A stretch of 27,392 nt of DNA from a virus, in the IMG/VR virus record IMGVR_UViG_3300018465_000013, positions 1 to 27,392 of that record. One strand, given 5' to 3'. Made by a program: the position numbers and the translations under genes. A model generated the notes under the pieces. It ran no database searches. It saw nothing but the letters and a program-made list of their open reading frames with translations, and was not told the DNA's origin. Below, one piece after another: positions 6,277-14,936 of this stretch; the stretch's first letter is position 1; each line of letters starts with the position of its first letter.

Positions 6277-7590
6277 ATGAGCACTATCGAAGTCCTTTCT
6301 AGGACACAAAAGATTATTGTTAAATCTGATAGATCTATTGCTATTGTTAATGCTGGTCCGATTGGCCCACCCGGCGCTATTGGACCAGAAGGTCCACCAG
6401 GTCCACCAGGAGAACAAGGAATTCAGGGTTCACCAGGACCACAAGGGGCACAAGGAGAGGTAGGTCCTCAAGGTCCTCAAGGAGATGTTGGTCCAACTGG
6501 TAGCGTTGGACCAGAGGGTTTAGTATGGCGAGGTAATTGGGAAGCGGAAACTGTTTATGTCATTGACGACAGTGTTGGACACAATGGATCTTCTTTCATT
6601 GCTATCGCGAACAACACTGGGAGCGAACCACCGTCTTCTTCTTGGACACTATTAAGTTCACAAGGAGACGTAGGACCAACAGGCCCAATGGGCCCTCAAG
6701 GAATTCAAGGGCCTATCGGTCCAGAAGGTCCAGAAGGTCCAGAAGGTCCAGAAGGTCCTCAAGGAATTCAAGGGCCTATCGGTCCAGAAGGTCCTCAAGG
6801 AATTCAAGGAGAACCAGGAACTGATGCAGATGTAACAGCGCATACAGGCGATACTGATGGAGCACATGCAGCATCGGCAGTTTCTTTTTCTGATTCTGGT
6901 CTAGTTGTTGTAGCTGGAACAACGAATGTTCAATCAGCTATCGCAGCAATTGATGTTCTTACAAGACCAAGTTCGGGTACAATTGCAGCTCGTCCCGATC
7001 CCAGTACCGTGCCTTCTGGTAAACGGTATCTTGCTACAGATGTCGATGGTGGAACTGAGTACGAACAGATTGGTGGTGTTTGGGTACAGATTGGTGCAGG
7101 AGTCAATGGTGGTGGCGGAGGAAGAGAGCTACAACGTGTTGAATTGGCGCAGGCGGATACGTCTGGTGCCCTAGCCGATTGGCCTGGAGCGACGTTTGCT
7201 GCAGCTCTTCCTGTTTCGTCTCTTGCTGTGGACATCCATCTTCATATACCTTACGCTTTTGTGACTACGTGGGTTGGTGGAGAAACAGCTATTCTTCAAG
7301 TACTTGTTGTAGATACGGCAGGACTTGGTCATTCTGCTCAAACTTATGGTATTGTTAGTCGATTTCGACCAGCTGGCAACGCTGCCTCATCGCTTCATAC
7401 TCAACAAACAAATGCTCAGATTGTAATTCCAGAGATCATTCTTCGTCGTCCTGCCGGTGCACCAGCTGCTAATTACAAAGTACAAATTGGATCAACAGTC
7501 GGAGGAAATACGATCAGAATTACCGATTCTATTGGGACGGTCGGTGCCAACGGAAAACCTTTTATGAGCGCAAAGACGGTTGCAGCATGA
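6277..7590 (+). CDS. Collagen-like tail fibre with internal carbohydrate-binding module
   Basis: ATG 6277 with SD AGAAAGGAA. The 437 aa are arranged as: a short N-terminal region; Gly-X-Y collagen repeats (~27-82); a ~48-residue aromatic insert ([20 protein letters not shown] ... SSSWTLLS), which looks like a chitin/carbohydrate-binding module of the CBM5/12 kind; a second Gly-X-Y block (~130-182); an [13 protein letters not shown] segment typical of phage fibres; and a beta-rich C-terminal domain, likely the trimeric receptor-binding head. It would form part of the host-adsorption apparatus. The stop overlaps the ATG of the hydrolase gene (ATGA), so fibre and hydrolase are coupled. DNA repeats in the second collagen block make it prone to length change. 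Confidence 0.85.
   Translation: MSTIEVLSRTQKIIVKSDRSIAIVNAGPIGPPGAIGPEGPPGPPGEQGIQGSPGPQGAQGEVGPQGPQGDVGPTGSVGPEGLVWRGNWEAETVYVIDDSVGHNGSSFIAIANNTGSEPPSSSWTLLSSQGDVGPTGPMGPQGIQGPIGPEGPEGPEGPEGPQGIQGPIGPEGPQGIQGEPGTDADVTAHTGDTDGAHAASAVSFSDSGLVVVAGTTNVQSAIAAIDVLTRPSSGTIAARPDPSTVPSGKRYLATDVDGGTEYEQIGGVWVQIGAGVNGGGGGRELQRVELAQADTSGALADWPGATFAAALPVSSLAVDIHLHIPYAFVTTWVGGETAILQVLVVDTAGLGHSAQTYGIVSRFRPAGNAASSLHTQQTNAQIVIPEIILRRPAGAPAANYKVQIGSTVGGNTIRITDSIGTVGANGKPFMSAKTVAA
6694..6809 (+). repeat. Direct repeats encoding second collagen block
   Basis: A 38-nt unit beginning CCTCAAGGAATTCAAGG is present exactly at 6694-6731 and 6757-6794, with a third partial copy at 6793-6809. Between the first two lie extra GGTCCAGAA units in tandem. 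All unit lengths keep the frame and the Gly-X-Y register. The near-identity at synonymous positions points to recent duplication rather than only amino-acid constraint. Confidence 0.85.
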
Positions 7591-8384
7591 TTCACCGTAA
7601 CGGAATTACTGCAGGATGGGGTTCAACTGGAGATCGTCACGTTATTCTATTACCTAATGGGTATAAACCAGGAACAAAACCAGGTGTTATATGGTGTGCT
7701 CCTTATGAATCCGGCGCGGCAAACGTCCTTTTTTCTGGAATAGGCTCTTGGATGGCTCAATGGGGTTATCCTGTCGTGTGTCTTGATCTAGGACAAAGTC
7801 GAATCGGTGGTGTTAGTGGTTCCGCTAGTGAATGGAATGGTTCGGATGGACCTGAGCTATTCACCGCCGACGCGCCGATGGCAGCAATTGATACTATTTG
7901 GAATACTGTTTTTCCCGCTATTGGTGCACTTAGTGGCCCTGGTGTTGGTAAATGTTACATGACTGGTGGAAGTGGTGGGGGATGTAAAGCTGTCCAATGG
8001 ACCAGATTGCATCCAGATAGAGTTGCGGCGTGTCTTACAATTATTGGTGTTGTGAATCTTCTAGAGCTTCAACAACGATCTACTGAAGCTTTACCTAGAG
8101 TTTGGGAGTGGTTGACTCCACTAGGTAATCCTGTTCCAAATTCTAGAAATCCTAGGTATGCGTATGAAGATTGGACGCCAGCACATCCTCCGTTGCGTAT
8201 GCAATATTCGCTTAATGATACGATTTGTCCTTGGACAGAAACCGTTGGTTTAGCTAATGATATCAATGCGGTTGGAGGTAGTGCAATTGCAATTGAGCAG
8301 AACCAGGGAAATCATGATTTTTACACAGGTTTAAATGAAGAAGCGGCTCATTGGCTTTTACAACACTCGACTTCACTTGTATGA
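7587..8384 (+). CDS. Alpha/beta-hydrolase (esterase-like), probable tail-associated depolymerase
   Basis: The start ATG 7587 overlaps the fibre stop by 4 nt. The 265-aa product has a nucleophile elbow G-G-S129-G-G followed by a helix ([14 protein letters not shown]), a SLND211 element and GNH243DF, giving a complete Ser-Asp-His triad in canonical order. The upstream GVIWCAPYE segment would form the oxyanion-hole strand. There is no signal peptide. Because it is coupled to a fibre gene and far from the lysis cassette, I infer a virion esterase acting on acetylated or mycolyl surface polymers rather than a LysB. LysB remains an alternative, since it is also an alpha/beta hydrolase of similar size. 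Confidence 0.75.
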   Translation: MIHRNGITAGWGSTGDRHVILLPNGYKPGTKPGVIWCAPYESGAANVLFSGIGSWMAQWGYPVVCLDLGQSRIGGVSGSASEWNGSDGPELFTADAPMAAIDTIWNTVFPAIGALSGPGVGKCYMTGGSGGGCKAVQWTRLHPDRVAACLTIIGVVNLLELQQRSTEALPRVWEWLTPLGNPVPNSRNPRYAYEDWTPAHPPLRMQYSLNDTICPWTETVGLANDINAVGGSAIAIEQNQGNHDFYTGLNEEAAHWLLQHSTSLV

Positions 8385-8388
8385 TAGT

Positions 8389-8403
8389 ATTCTATATTAG
8401 AAT
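8389..8403 (+). other. Small AT-rich hairpin between hydrolase and next gene
   Basis: ATTCTA-TAT-TAGAAT is a perfect 6-bp stem directly after the hydrolase stop, followed by a pyrimidine-rich stretch. It is too weak for a confident terminator and may only mark the intergenic region. Confidence 0.25.
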
Positions 8404-8441
8404 GTTCTACTCTTTCAACAACAGGTAAGAACTGAGGCGAG

Positions 8442-8759
8442 ATGAAACAAATTGTGGTAAAAAAAGGCCGAACGGTTATGATTCCTGTTAGTCTTGGGTT
8501 TGATGCTTCAAACGATTCGTTTACGAGTCAGATTCGAGCAGAAAAAAATTCAGAATCTGAGCTAATTGCCACATGGAATGTATCATTTTCTACAGATGGT
8601 ATTGATGGTGAATTGGTTTTAACTCTTGACGATTCAGTAACAAGAGACATTACAAGGACAATTGGATACATGGATCTTGTCAGAATCACCGGTGGTGAAC
8701 CAATCCCGGTCTTTGATGAATTATTAGAAGTGTATTTCGAAGATAGCATTAGTGTTTGA
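8442..8759 (+). CDS. Small beta-rich tail accessory protein
   Basis: ATG 8442 with a modest SD-like GAGGCGAG just upstream. The 105 residues are predicted beta-rich, with a pattern like the N-terminal domains of baseplate/fibre accessory proteins (MKQIVVKKGRTVMIPV..., SQIRAEKNSESELIATW, LEVYFEDSISV). It has no cysteines, membrane segment or enzymatic motifs. Its location between tail adsorption genes suggests a virion or tail assembly role. Similar short Ig-like proteins are common in this position in actinophages. The exact function is unknown. Confidence 0.6.
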   Translation: MKQIVVKKGRTVMIPVSLGFDASNDSFTSQIRAEKNSESELIATWNVSFSTDGIDGELVLTLDDSVTRDITRTIGYMDLVRITGGEPIPVFDELLEVYFEDSISV

Positions 8760-8800
8760 CATAAACATATCCCTGACTAATATCAGGCAAAGGAGTTTTC

Positions 8801-9256
8801 GTGAGCGATCAAGAGTTCAAGCAATCTGCCATGATTGCTCTTCTGCCAATTACAACCGATTGGTGTAGAATTGCACTTCCACATATGACGTTGGTTTATG
8901 CAGGGGAGACAAAAGATCTAGGCCTTGGTGCATTCAATGAACTTGCTAAAGATGCTTGTTCTATTGCAATGCTTTCTCGTCCTCTAACTTTGGAAGTTCT
9001 TGGTAAAGAAGTTTTCGGTAACTGGACCGATGACCCTAATGACAAAGTTGATGTGTTTCGGTTAAGACCTACGACAGAGCTTTTGTCGATGCGTCGATTT
9101 GTGGAGCGTTGGAATGCGAGTGAGCATCCATTCAACCCACACGTCACGATTGGTCCAACAGGACAATCATATGTTGAACAACCCCGTTTCCTTACCTTTG
9201 ACCGGATCTGTGCCGGTTGGGGGGAAGAGTACCTTAACTTTTGGCTCAAGCGATAG
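8801..9256 (+). CDS. 2H phosphoesterase family protein (LigT/CPDase-like)
   Basis: Start GTG 8801 with SD AAAGGAG (8789-8795). The 151-aa product has two H-x-T motifs, H28-M-T30 (PHMTLVYAG) and H114-V-T116 (FNPHVTIGP), spaced as in the 2H superfamily of 2',3'-cyclic phosphodiesterases and RNA ligase-like enzymes. Members act on RNA ends or cyclic/2'-5' oligonucleotides, including the anti-CBASS nuclease Acb1. It lies among tail genes and has no secretion signal. Anti-defence or RNA-end repair are both possible. The fold call is strong because both motifs are intact; the substrate is inferred. Confidence 0.8.
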   Translation: MSDQEFKQSAMIALLPITTDWCRIALPHMTLVYAGETKDLGLGAFNELAKDACSIAMLSRPLTLEVLGKEVFGNWTDDPNDKVDVFRLRPTTELLSMRRFVERWNASEHPFNPHVTIGPTGQSYVEQPRFLTFDRICAGWGEEYLNFWLKR

Positions 9257-9267
9257 AGAGGAGTGTC

Positions 9268-9591
9268 ATGACTGACGGATTTTCTAGTATTACTGTTGTT
9301 CCATCTACTGCGACAGCCAAAGATAACACGGATGTTGTAGTTGACAATACTGTTGGTGGTGTTGTACTTCTTCCTAAGAATGTTCATCGTCGAAGTGCTT
9401 TGATTGTCAACACTGGTGCCGGCGCGATGCGAGTCACGACGGATGGATCTGCTCCAACATCAACTCATGGTAAACCTGTTGTTGTAGGTGGTGCTCTCGC
9501 TTTGTCTGGACCAGACTGTCCGACCGAAGCAGTAAAAGCTATTCGACAAGACGCTACTGATACAACGGCAAATGCCAGCGAGGTATTCTAA
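9268..9591 (+). CDS. Small tail/virion protein, beta-rich, 107 aa
   Basis: ATG 9268 with SD AGAGGAG (9257-9263), 11 nt after the phosphoesterase stop. The upstream in-frame TTG at 9241 would overlap that gene and has no SD. The protein is Thr/Val/Ala-rich with a central INVNTG-like strand (ALIVNTGAGAMRVTTDG) and no catalytic residues. This pattern is seen in small actinophage virion proteins next to fibres. The TAA overlaps the next ATG by 1 nt, indicating coupling. Decoration or adsorption role is inferred. Confidence 0.6.
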   Translation: MTDGFSSITVVPSTATAKDNTDVVVDNTVGGVVLLPKNVHRRSALIVNTGAGAMRVTTDGSAPTSTHGKPVVVGGALALSGPDCPTEAVKAIRQDATDTTANASEVF

Positions 9592-10388
9592 TGGGTACGG
9601 TAACTGGCTATACAGCAGAACGCATGAAGGAGATCGAGGACAACACTGTTGTAAATGGTGAAATCGATCCATATGGGCATCTCATTCTAACAAGGAATGA
9701 TGCATCCACTATTGATGCCGGTTTGATTACAACAAGTCCTAAGATCGCGACAAGTACAACTCGACCAACCGGTCCGGCTTTGTTTGCGGGTCTTGTGATT
9801 TATGAGACCGACACAAAACTGTATTGGACATGGAATGGCACTAGCTGGCTTCCTCTCCAAGGACCGTATCTTTGCACTTCGGCAACTCGTCCTGCCGCGC
9901 CTATCGAAGGCATGGAGATCTACGAGACCGATACGAACAAGAAATACATTTATGATGGTGCTGCTTGGGCTCTAGTATTTGAATTAGGAGCTTGGACTAC
10001 ATACACACCAACTGATACTGGTATTACTGTTGGTGCTGGAGGTACACGAAGAGCTGCATATAGACTGCTCGATAACAAGACGTGCGAGTTCCGATGGGCT
10101 CTTGCGCTTGGAACGGGGAGTGCTATTGGTGTCGGTGCAGCTGCTGGATTACCTTTTGCTTCTGTAGCCTTTCAAGCTGGACTTTTTCAAGTTGTTACAG
10201 CATATTATTTGGACGGTGGATCAAGAAACTACACTGGTATTGGTCGAATTCAGTCGGGTCTTCAGAAAGCTGAACTGATTCACACGGAAACAGGTGGTTC
10301 TGGTGCTGTTGATAGCATCAGTCCGTTTACCTGGTCAACAACAGGTGGTGATCATATCAGTGTTGGCGGAGTTTATGAAATTGCTTGA
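9591..10388 (+). CDS. Minor tail / fibre protein with two ATRPxxP repeats
   Basis: ATG 9591 shares one base with the previous stop. In 265 aa there is an N-terminal helical start and then two related units (TTRPTGPALFAGLVIYETDT and ATRPAAPIEGMEIYETDT), each followed by an aromatic W-x-G-x-x-W strand; these are typical phage tail fibre/knob repeats. The C-terminal ~130 residues are Gly-rich and beta-like, ending ISVGGVYEIA, likely a receptor-facing domain. It belongs to the adsorption gene group between the fibre and lysis modules. It could be a second receptor-binding protein or baseplate decoration. Confidence 0.7.
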   Translation: MGTVTGYTAERMKEIEDNTVVNGEIDPYGHLILTRNDASTIDAGLITTSPKIATSTTRPTGPALFAGLVIYETDTKLYWTWNGTSWLPLQGPYLCTSATRPAAPIEGMEIYETDTNKKYIYDGAAWALVFELGAWTTYTPTDTGITVGAGGTRRAAYRLLDNKTCEFRWALALGTGSAIGVGAAAGLPFASVAFQAGLFQVVTAYYLDGGSRNYTGIGRIQSGLQKAELIHTETGGSGAVDSISPFTWSTTGGDHISVGGVYEIA

Positions 10389-10424
10389 TAAATCATTGGC
10401 TATAAACAAAAGGAGGTGATTTGA

Positions 10425-10856
10425 ATGGGAGAGATTATCACAAACCCTGGTCAAACACAGGGTGTGATGGAGATTGCCGATGGTGGTACTGGAGCGTCTA
10501 CTGCTTTTGATGCCAGAGAAAATCTTGGTGTGGCTCCACTTGTTCCGACTATTATCGCTGATACTACAACCGCCTACACCCCCGATGTTGATGATGTTGG
10601 ACAGATTATTACTTTATCAAATGCAGCTGCTACAACACTGACATTACCACAAGATTCTGCTTCGGATATTCCCGTCGGTTCTTCTATCACTTTCATTCAG
10701 ATCGGCGCTGGACAAGTCACTGTGCAAGCGGGAGCAGGCGCGACGCTTAACAGTCCTGGTCCGACCAACAAGTTCAGGGCCCAGTACAGCACTGTTACTG
10801 CTATCAAGCGTGCGGCGAATACTTGGGTTATCGCCGGTGATCTGGCGGCATCTTGA
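10425..10856 (+). CDS. Tail fibre-like protein with GGTGAS motif, 143 aa
   Basis: ATG 10425 after SD AAAAGGAGGTGATTT. The N-terminus has ADGGTGASTAFDARENLGV, the widespread fibre-associated GGTGA...R.NLG motif. The remaining ~100 residues form a beta-prism-like decoration domain with GSSITFIQIGAGQVTVQAG and a WVIAGDL end. It likely joins or caps a fibre. The stop overlaps the next start (TGATG), giving tight coupling. Confidence 0.7.
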   Translation: MGEIITNPGQTQGVMEIADGGTGASTAFDARENLGVAPLVPTIIADTTTAYTPDVDDVGQIITLSNAAATTLTLPQDSASDIPVGSSITFIQIGAGQVTVQAGAGATLNSPGPTNKFRAQYSTVTAIKRAANTWVIAGDLAAS

Positions 10857-11581
10857 TGATTCCTGGAGTGATTGCCTCACACAACAGAGCTGGAAAAGTA
10901 TTGCCCTCGCTTAACTTGGTTGGTATTGCACAGTACAATGGTTGGGCTGCTTCTGCAGGTTCTATAAATGTTGATGTTGCAGCGCAAGTTCCATCGGTAC
11001 AAAACGGTGATCTTCTTGTCTTGCTTGCTTCCTATGGCAACAGTGGTGGAGCAGTATCTGGAGCTCCAGGAACAACACCTTCTGGTTGGGCAAAAGATGC
11101 ATATGACGGTGGTGGAAGTAGTGGCGCAGCTCTTGGTTTCTATCGTCGTACGTATGCTGGGTCTCCAGTAAGTGTTGCAACTTACACTAATGTAAATCAC
11201 AAAGGCATGATCTTTGTTTTTAGAAACTTCGATACAGTAACACCGACCAGCGGAGCGGCTTCATTTACTAACTTCTCGGCGTCTAATCCTTATGGTACAG
11301 TTACATTGCCTTCTGAAAAATCATCATGTCTTATAACTTGTCGAGTTCTTTCGAACAACGCATCATCGGACATGGAAATTCCACAAAAACCGAGCAATAT
11401 CAATGATGCTCGGACAATTTATGTCCCGCCGTCATCTAGTCGTCAATATGTGTATCCTGGTGTTTATTATCGAATGTTAACAGCAGCCGAAGGAAATGGT
11501 GCTTCTTTTGCACCAGGACAAATTGGTCCAACAGCACAATGGTCATTTGTTGGTGAGATTTTAGTAAGAGGGGCTTCGTAG
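10856..11581 (+). CDS. Virion-associated protein of adsorption cluster, 241 aa
   Basis: The chosen start is ATG 10856, overlapping the previous TGA by one base; an in-frame TTG at 10853 is an alternative. The product is Gly/Ser/Ala-rich and predicted to be a beta-sandwich. It has segments NGDLLVLLASYGNSG and GMIFVFRNF, then a C-terminal PGQIGPTAQWSFVGEILVRG. This resembles small fibre-tip or capsule-recognition proteins of actinophages, though no enzymatic motif is visible. It is the last adsorption gene before the lysis cassette. No family could be named with confidence. Confidence 0.6.
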   Translation: MIPGVIASHNRAGKVLPSLNLVGIAQYNGWAASAGSINVDVAAQVPSVQNGDLLVLLASYGNSGGAVSGAPGTTPSGWAKDAYDGGGSSGAALGFYRRTYAGSPVSVATYTNVNHKGMIFVFRNFDTVTPTSGAASFTNFSASNPYGTVTLPSEKSSCLITCRVLSNNASSDMEIPQKPSNINDARTIYVPPSSSRQYVYPGVYYRMLTAAEGNGASFAPGQIGPTAQWSFVGEILVRGAS

Positions 11582-11607
11582 ATTTTAATAAATTAGAAAG
11601 GAGTGGC

Positions 11608-11679
11608 ATGGATATTGGTGGAATTCTTATCATCGCTTTGATTGTTTTGCTCATTATTTTCGTGGCAAAGCGAGTTTGA
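11608..11679 (+). CDS. Tiny single-TM peptide, 23 aa
   Basis: ATG 11608 with SD AGAAAGGAG (11596-11604). After MDIGG the peptide is one hydrophobic helix (ILIIALIVLLIIFVA) ending in KRV, an N-out/C-in or reverse single-pass topology. The good SD and position directly before the Rpf gene suggest translation. Tiny membrane peptides in lysis cassettes often help holins. It is too short for any homology call. Confidence 0.5.
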   Translation: MDIGGILIIALIVLLIIFVAKRV

Positions 11680-11701
11680 ACAAACCTGCGGGCAGAGATA
11701 G

Positions 11702-12226
<525 letters not shown>

Positions 12227-12259
12227 TTTAATACTTATTAAAAGCAGAAAGGAGGTTTT

Positions 12260-12607
12260 ATGGACCCATCAATTATTATGGCAATTGTAGGAGGTATTTT
12301 TGGAGCCGGTGGTGTTGCCGCGATCTTAAAGACAAGATCAGATAACATGAAGACTGAAGCCGAAACAGAGATAACTCTTACTGGTGGATGGAAACTCCTT
12401 TATGAATCCACAAGAGCAGAAGTCAATGAATTGAGAGAGCGACTTGCTATAGTTGAGAAGAACGAACAAGAGTGCAAAGCTCGTCTTGCTCGATTAGAAT
12501 CTTCGGATATCGATGAAATAGAGGTAGAAAAGAAATTATCATATATGATTCAAGAAGCTATAAAGAAAAGAGGTGAAGAACTTGACAGACCATTCGGGAC
12601 CAACTGA
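12260..12607 (+). CDS. Holin-like membrane protein with coiled-coil tail
   Basis: ATG 12260 after SD AAAGGAGGTTTT. In 115 aa, an N-terminal TM segment (IIMAIVGGIFGAGGVAAIL) is followed by a long charged coiled-coil half (EVNELRERLAIVEKNEQECKA...). One TM plus a soluble helical tail between an Rpf gene and an amidase gene is a common lysis-cassette design. The 3' end overlaps the next gene. A pinholin or spanin-like role is possible; the single TM makes a classical multi-pass holin less likely. Confidence 0.6.
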   Translation: MDPSIIMAIVGGIFGAGGVAAILKTRSDNMKTEAETEITLTGGWKLLYESTRAEVNELRERLAIVEKNEQECKARLARLESSDIDEIEVEKKLSYMIQEAIKKRGEELDRPFGTN

Positions 12608-12965
12608 TGAAGAACTTTTGAAAGCTCTTGAAAAAGTTGGTTCAGATCTTGTGTTTCGAGAAAAAACGCGTCGAATCATGAGAAGAATATTTGTGCTTAC
12701 TTTATTTAGTATTGCTGTGTCTGTCATTTCTGTTGCCGCTTTGGTTAAGATAAGACAGGTTCAAATAGAAGGATGTAATAGAGATAACGCTCTTCGACAA
12801 GCGTATGTAGATCAGTGGCGCCCAATTGTTGCAGACAGTCCTATTCCAACAAAGCCCCCGGATGATGCTCCACAAGAAGCTAAAGATGCTTATGAAAGAA
12901 GTATTAGAAGTCGAGAAGCTTTTATTAAAAGTCTAGATACAGCATGGGGCCCCCGTTCCTGCTGA
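12582..12965 (+). CDS. Single-TM membrane protein of lysis cassette
   Basis: The chosen start is TTG 12582, ~6 nt after AGAGGTGA; GTG 12573 in the same frame is an alternative. Either overlaps the preceding coiled-coil gene, so expression is coupled. The ~127-aa product has a soluble helical start, a central TM helix (IFVLTLFSIAVSVISVAAL) and a C-terminal extracytoplasmic-type tail with a Cys near each end (EGCNRDN ... RSC), Pro-rich in the middle. This could be a second holin component or a membrane anchor for lysis proteins. The start choice is uncertain. Confidence 0.6.
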   Translation: MTDHSGPTDEELLKALEKVGSDLVFREKTRRIMRRIFVLTLFSIAVSVISVAALVKIRQVQIEGCNRDNALRQAYVDQWRPIVADSPIPTKPPDDAPQEAKDAYERSIRSREAFIKSLDTAWGPRSC

Positions 12966-12988
12966 AAACAACATAGAAGGGGGTTATA

Positions 12989-13165
12989 ATGGCTGATCCT
13001 TTTGATGCGTTTCTTGATCACGATGATTCACCTATTTTAGGGGATGACTCACCTACACCTGATGATGAATCGGGGTTGTTTGCTTTGTTCGCTGAAGCTC
13101 TTGACCCTAGTAACAACAAGACAATCGAAGAAGCAGAAGCTGAGTGGAAAGAGCTTCTGAAATGA
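12989..13165 (+). CDS. Small acidic protein, 58 aa
   Basis: ATG 12989 after SD AGAAGGGGG. The protein is rich in Asp and Glu (DPFDAFLDHDDSP, DDSPTPDDESG) with a short amphipathic C-terminal helix (TIEEAEAEWKELLK). Its stop overlaps the amidase ATG by 4 nt (ATGA). The acidic, disordered first half and helical end fit a regulator or chaperone-like partner for the amidase, but nothing shows this directly. Confidence 0.55.
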   Translation: MADPFDAFLDHDDSPILGDDSPTPDDESGLFALFAEALDPSNNKTIEEAEAEWKELLK

Positions 13166-14151
13166 GGGTTCTTGAGCTAGCCGACAAGGTTCGTCAACGA
13201 GTTAGAGAAAGTGGTTTGCCTATTCAAGTTATTGAAGTTGCTGGATGGCAAACACGTGGGAATGAATTCCCCATTAGGCCGGATGGTGCTCTTCGTCACT
13301 GGACTGCTGCTGGTGGAACTGGAAGAACCACATGTTTGGGTGCTGTAACTTATGGTAGAACCTCACCAACTCCTCTTGCTGGGCCTCTTTGTGAACTGTA
13401 TCAGTCTAGAAATCTAGACGGATATGATGATATTTACATCATTGCTTCTGGAAAAGCAAACCATGCTGGTGAAGGTGAGTGGAACGGTATTAAACCGGGA
13501 AACTATCAGGTTCTTGGTCTTGAGATCGAATGGGCTGGTCCAACAGAAGCTTTTCCAGCAAAGCGCAAGCTTGTAAGCGAGATTGCCATGCGTGCGCTCA
13601 TGGATTGTGTATCTGGAACCGATGATAATGACGCTTGCGAGCATCGTGAATGGGCTCTTCCTCGTGGTCGAAAAATCGACACAAATCTAGACGGTAATGA
13701 GCTTCGTCGTCGAATGGCTGAGATGAGAAATGGAGTTTCTAGCAACCCGACAAAAGGGGATGATGATTTGGATATTATTGTTAGAGGCGATGCCTCTGGT
13801 GAGTGGTGGATTACAGATGGTAAAGAAAAAGAGTATGTTGATAGTGTAGATATTGCTGGCGGATTGGTTTGGATCGGTCTTGCTCGATGGGATGATACCT
13901 TAAAAGGTCCTATTAAAGTTGGGCAAGCTTGGATTGATTCCATTCCTCAGGTCGCTACTCGGGTTGGGTTGGAGACAGGTCTTGCAAACCTCAACAAAGC
14001 TTTGACAGCATCCATTAATGGACTTGTCGACAAGATTGTCTCGGCTCTTCCACCTGGGTCCGGCGGTGGTGTTACAAAAGAGGATGTGCAGGCTGCAGCC
14101 ACTGCTGCGATTGAAGCTTCGGGTTTGACGACTCTTCTTCCGGGTAAGTAA
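13162..14151 (+). CDS. N-acetylmuramoyl-L-alanine amidase (endolysin)
   Basis: The start ATG 13162 overlaps the preceding stop; an in-frame start at 13144 would lie inside that gene. The 329-aa product has an amidase_2/PGRP core: H46 in RHWTA, SGKANH101AGEG, LEIEW and CEH161REWALPRGRK171, the Zn ligands and catalytic Lys of the family. It cleaves the peptide-glycan bond in host peptidoglycan. After ~185 a new C-terminal part follows, with a strand-rich segment (DGKEKEYVDSVDIAGG) and a helical, Gly-rich end (ASGLTTLLPGK), probably a wall-binding or multimerising domain. No signal peptide is present, so export would need the holin-like genes upstream. Confidence 0.85.
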   Translation: MRVLELADKVRQRVRESGLPIQVIEVAGWQTRGNEFPIRPDGALRHWTAAGGTGRTTCLGAVTYGRTSPTPLAGPLCELYQSRNLDGYDDIYIIASGKANHAGEGEWNGIKPGNYQVLGLEIEWAGPTEAFPAKRKLVSEIAMRALMDCVSGTDDNDACEHREWALPRGRKIDTNLDGNELRRRMAEMRNGVSSNPTKGDDDLDIIVRGDASGEWWITDGKEKEYVDSVDIAGGLVWIGLARWDDTLKGPIKVGQAWIDSIPQVATRVGLETGLANLNKALTASINGLVDKIVSALPPGSGGGVTKEDVQAAATAAIEASGLTTLLPGK

Positions 14152-14183
14152 GAACAAATTCTAAGATATCAGAAAGGAGGGAA

Positions 14184-14522
14184 ATGGCTCCGCGAAATTC
14201 TGGTCGCAAAGCACTTCGCCCCGCAACATCACCAGAAGACAGAGAGAACCAGCTCATTTCCCTGGCTTCTGATCTTGCTGAGAAACAATTAAGAGAGGGA
14301 ACTGCTAGTTCTCAAGTACAAGTTCATTTTCTGAAACTTGGCACGACAAGAGAGCGTCTCGAGCAAGAGCGTCTGCAAAACGAAAACCTTCTGTTGGCTG
14401 CAAAGGTGGATCAGCTAAGATCTGCAAAGAAGGTTGAAGAGTTGTATGACAAGGCTCTTAGAGCTATGCGAGAGTATCAAGGAGAGACTCCTGAGTATCA
14501 GGATGATTACTATGACGATTAG
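14184..14522 (+). CDS. Putative terminase small subunit
   Basis: ATG 14184 with SD AGAAAGGAGG. The 112-aa product starts with a basic arm (APRNSGRKALRP) and continues with helices DRENQLISLASDLAEKQLREGTAS and a long coiled coil (ERLEQERLQNENLLLAAKVDQL), ending acidic (EYQDDYYDD). This resembles small-terminase-like DNA-binding proteins coded before HNH and TerL genes in phages of Gram-positive hosts. The position at the head of the packaging module supports this. The specific DNA-binding motif cannot be confirmed by eye. The 3' end overlaps the HNH gene. Confidence 0.6.
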   Translation: MAPRNSGRKALRPATSPEDRENQLISLASDLAEKQLREGTASSQVQVHFLKLGTTRERLEQERLQNENLLLAAKVDQLRSAKKVEELYDKALRAMREYQGETPEYQDDYYDD

Positions 14523-14925
14523 CAGATCATATTCTGAGTTGAATCGACTTGAAATGTTTGAAGATCGATTTGAGTATTTGAAACTTAGTGGTGGTGTTGG
14601 TCGTGCTACATTCGGTTTTGATCGTCATATCAATCAACAATTCTATGCTTCTAGACAATGGCATGATGTGAGAAACTATGTAATTTATCGAGATTCTGGA
14701 TGTGATTTGGGTGTTCCAGGGTATGAAATCAACACGGAGATACTCATACATCATATGAATCCAATGACTGTTGATGATATTGTACACGGTGAAGAATGGA
14801 TTTTGGATCCAGAGTTCTTGATAACTACAACAAAGAAGACACACAATGCCATTCATTATGGTTCTGATCACAAAGAACCTAAGATCGTCACTCAGAGGTC
14901 TCCTCGAGACACTAACCTTTGGTAA
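14512..14925 (+). CDS. HNH endonuclease of packaging module
   Basis: The likely start is ATG 14512; ATG 14503 in frame is an alternative. Both overlap the TerS-like gene. In ~137 aa, R-N-Y-V-I-Y-R-D-S-G-C-D precedes IHHMNPM (HH of the His-Me finger), D-D-I and LDPEFLI, then TTTKKTHNAIHYG, which supplies the Asn and the last His. All three HNH positions look intact. In phages of HK97 type an HNH protein next to the terminase is needed for DNA cutting at packaging, and this gene's placement fits. It may instead be a free-standing homing enzyme, but location argues against that. Confidence 0.8.
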   Translation: MTISRSYSELNRLEMFEDRFEYLKLSGGVGRATFGFDRHINQQFYASRQWHDVRNYVIYRDSGCDLGVPGYEINTEILIHHMNPMTVDDIVHGEEWILDPEFLITTTKKTHNAIHYGSDHKEPKIVTQRSPRDTNLW

Positions 14926-14936
14926 GGAGGTGAGTA

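Noticed and set aside
6642-6824. Arg/Ser-rich 60-codon ORF within the collagen repeats
   Set aside because: It is a frame-shifted reading of Gly-X-Y repeats with no SD; the repeat structure explains its low complexity.
8772-8787. Hairpin CCTGA/TCAGG before the 2H phosphoesterase
   Set aside because: Only 5 bp with no following U-tract, directly upstream of an SD; not a terminator, and too small to call a regulatory RNA.
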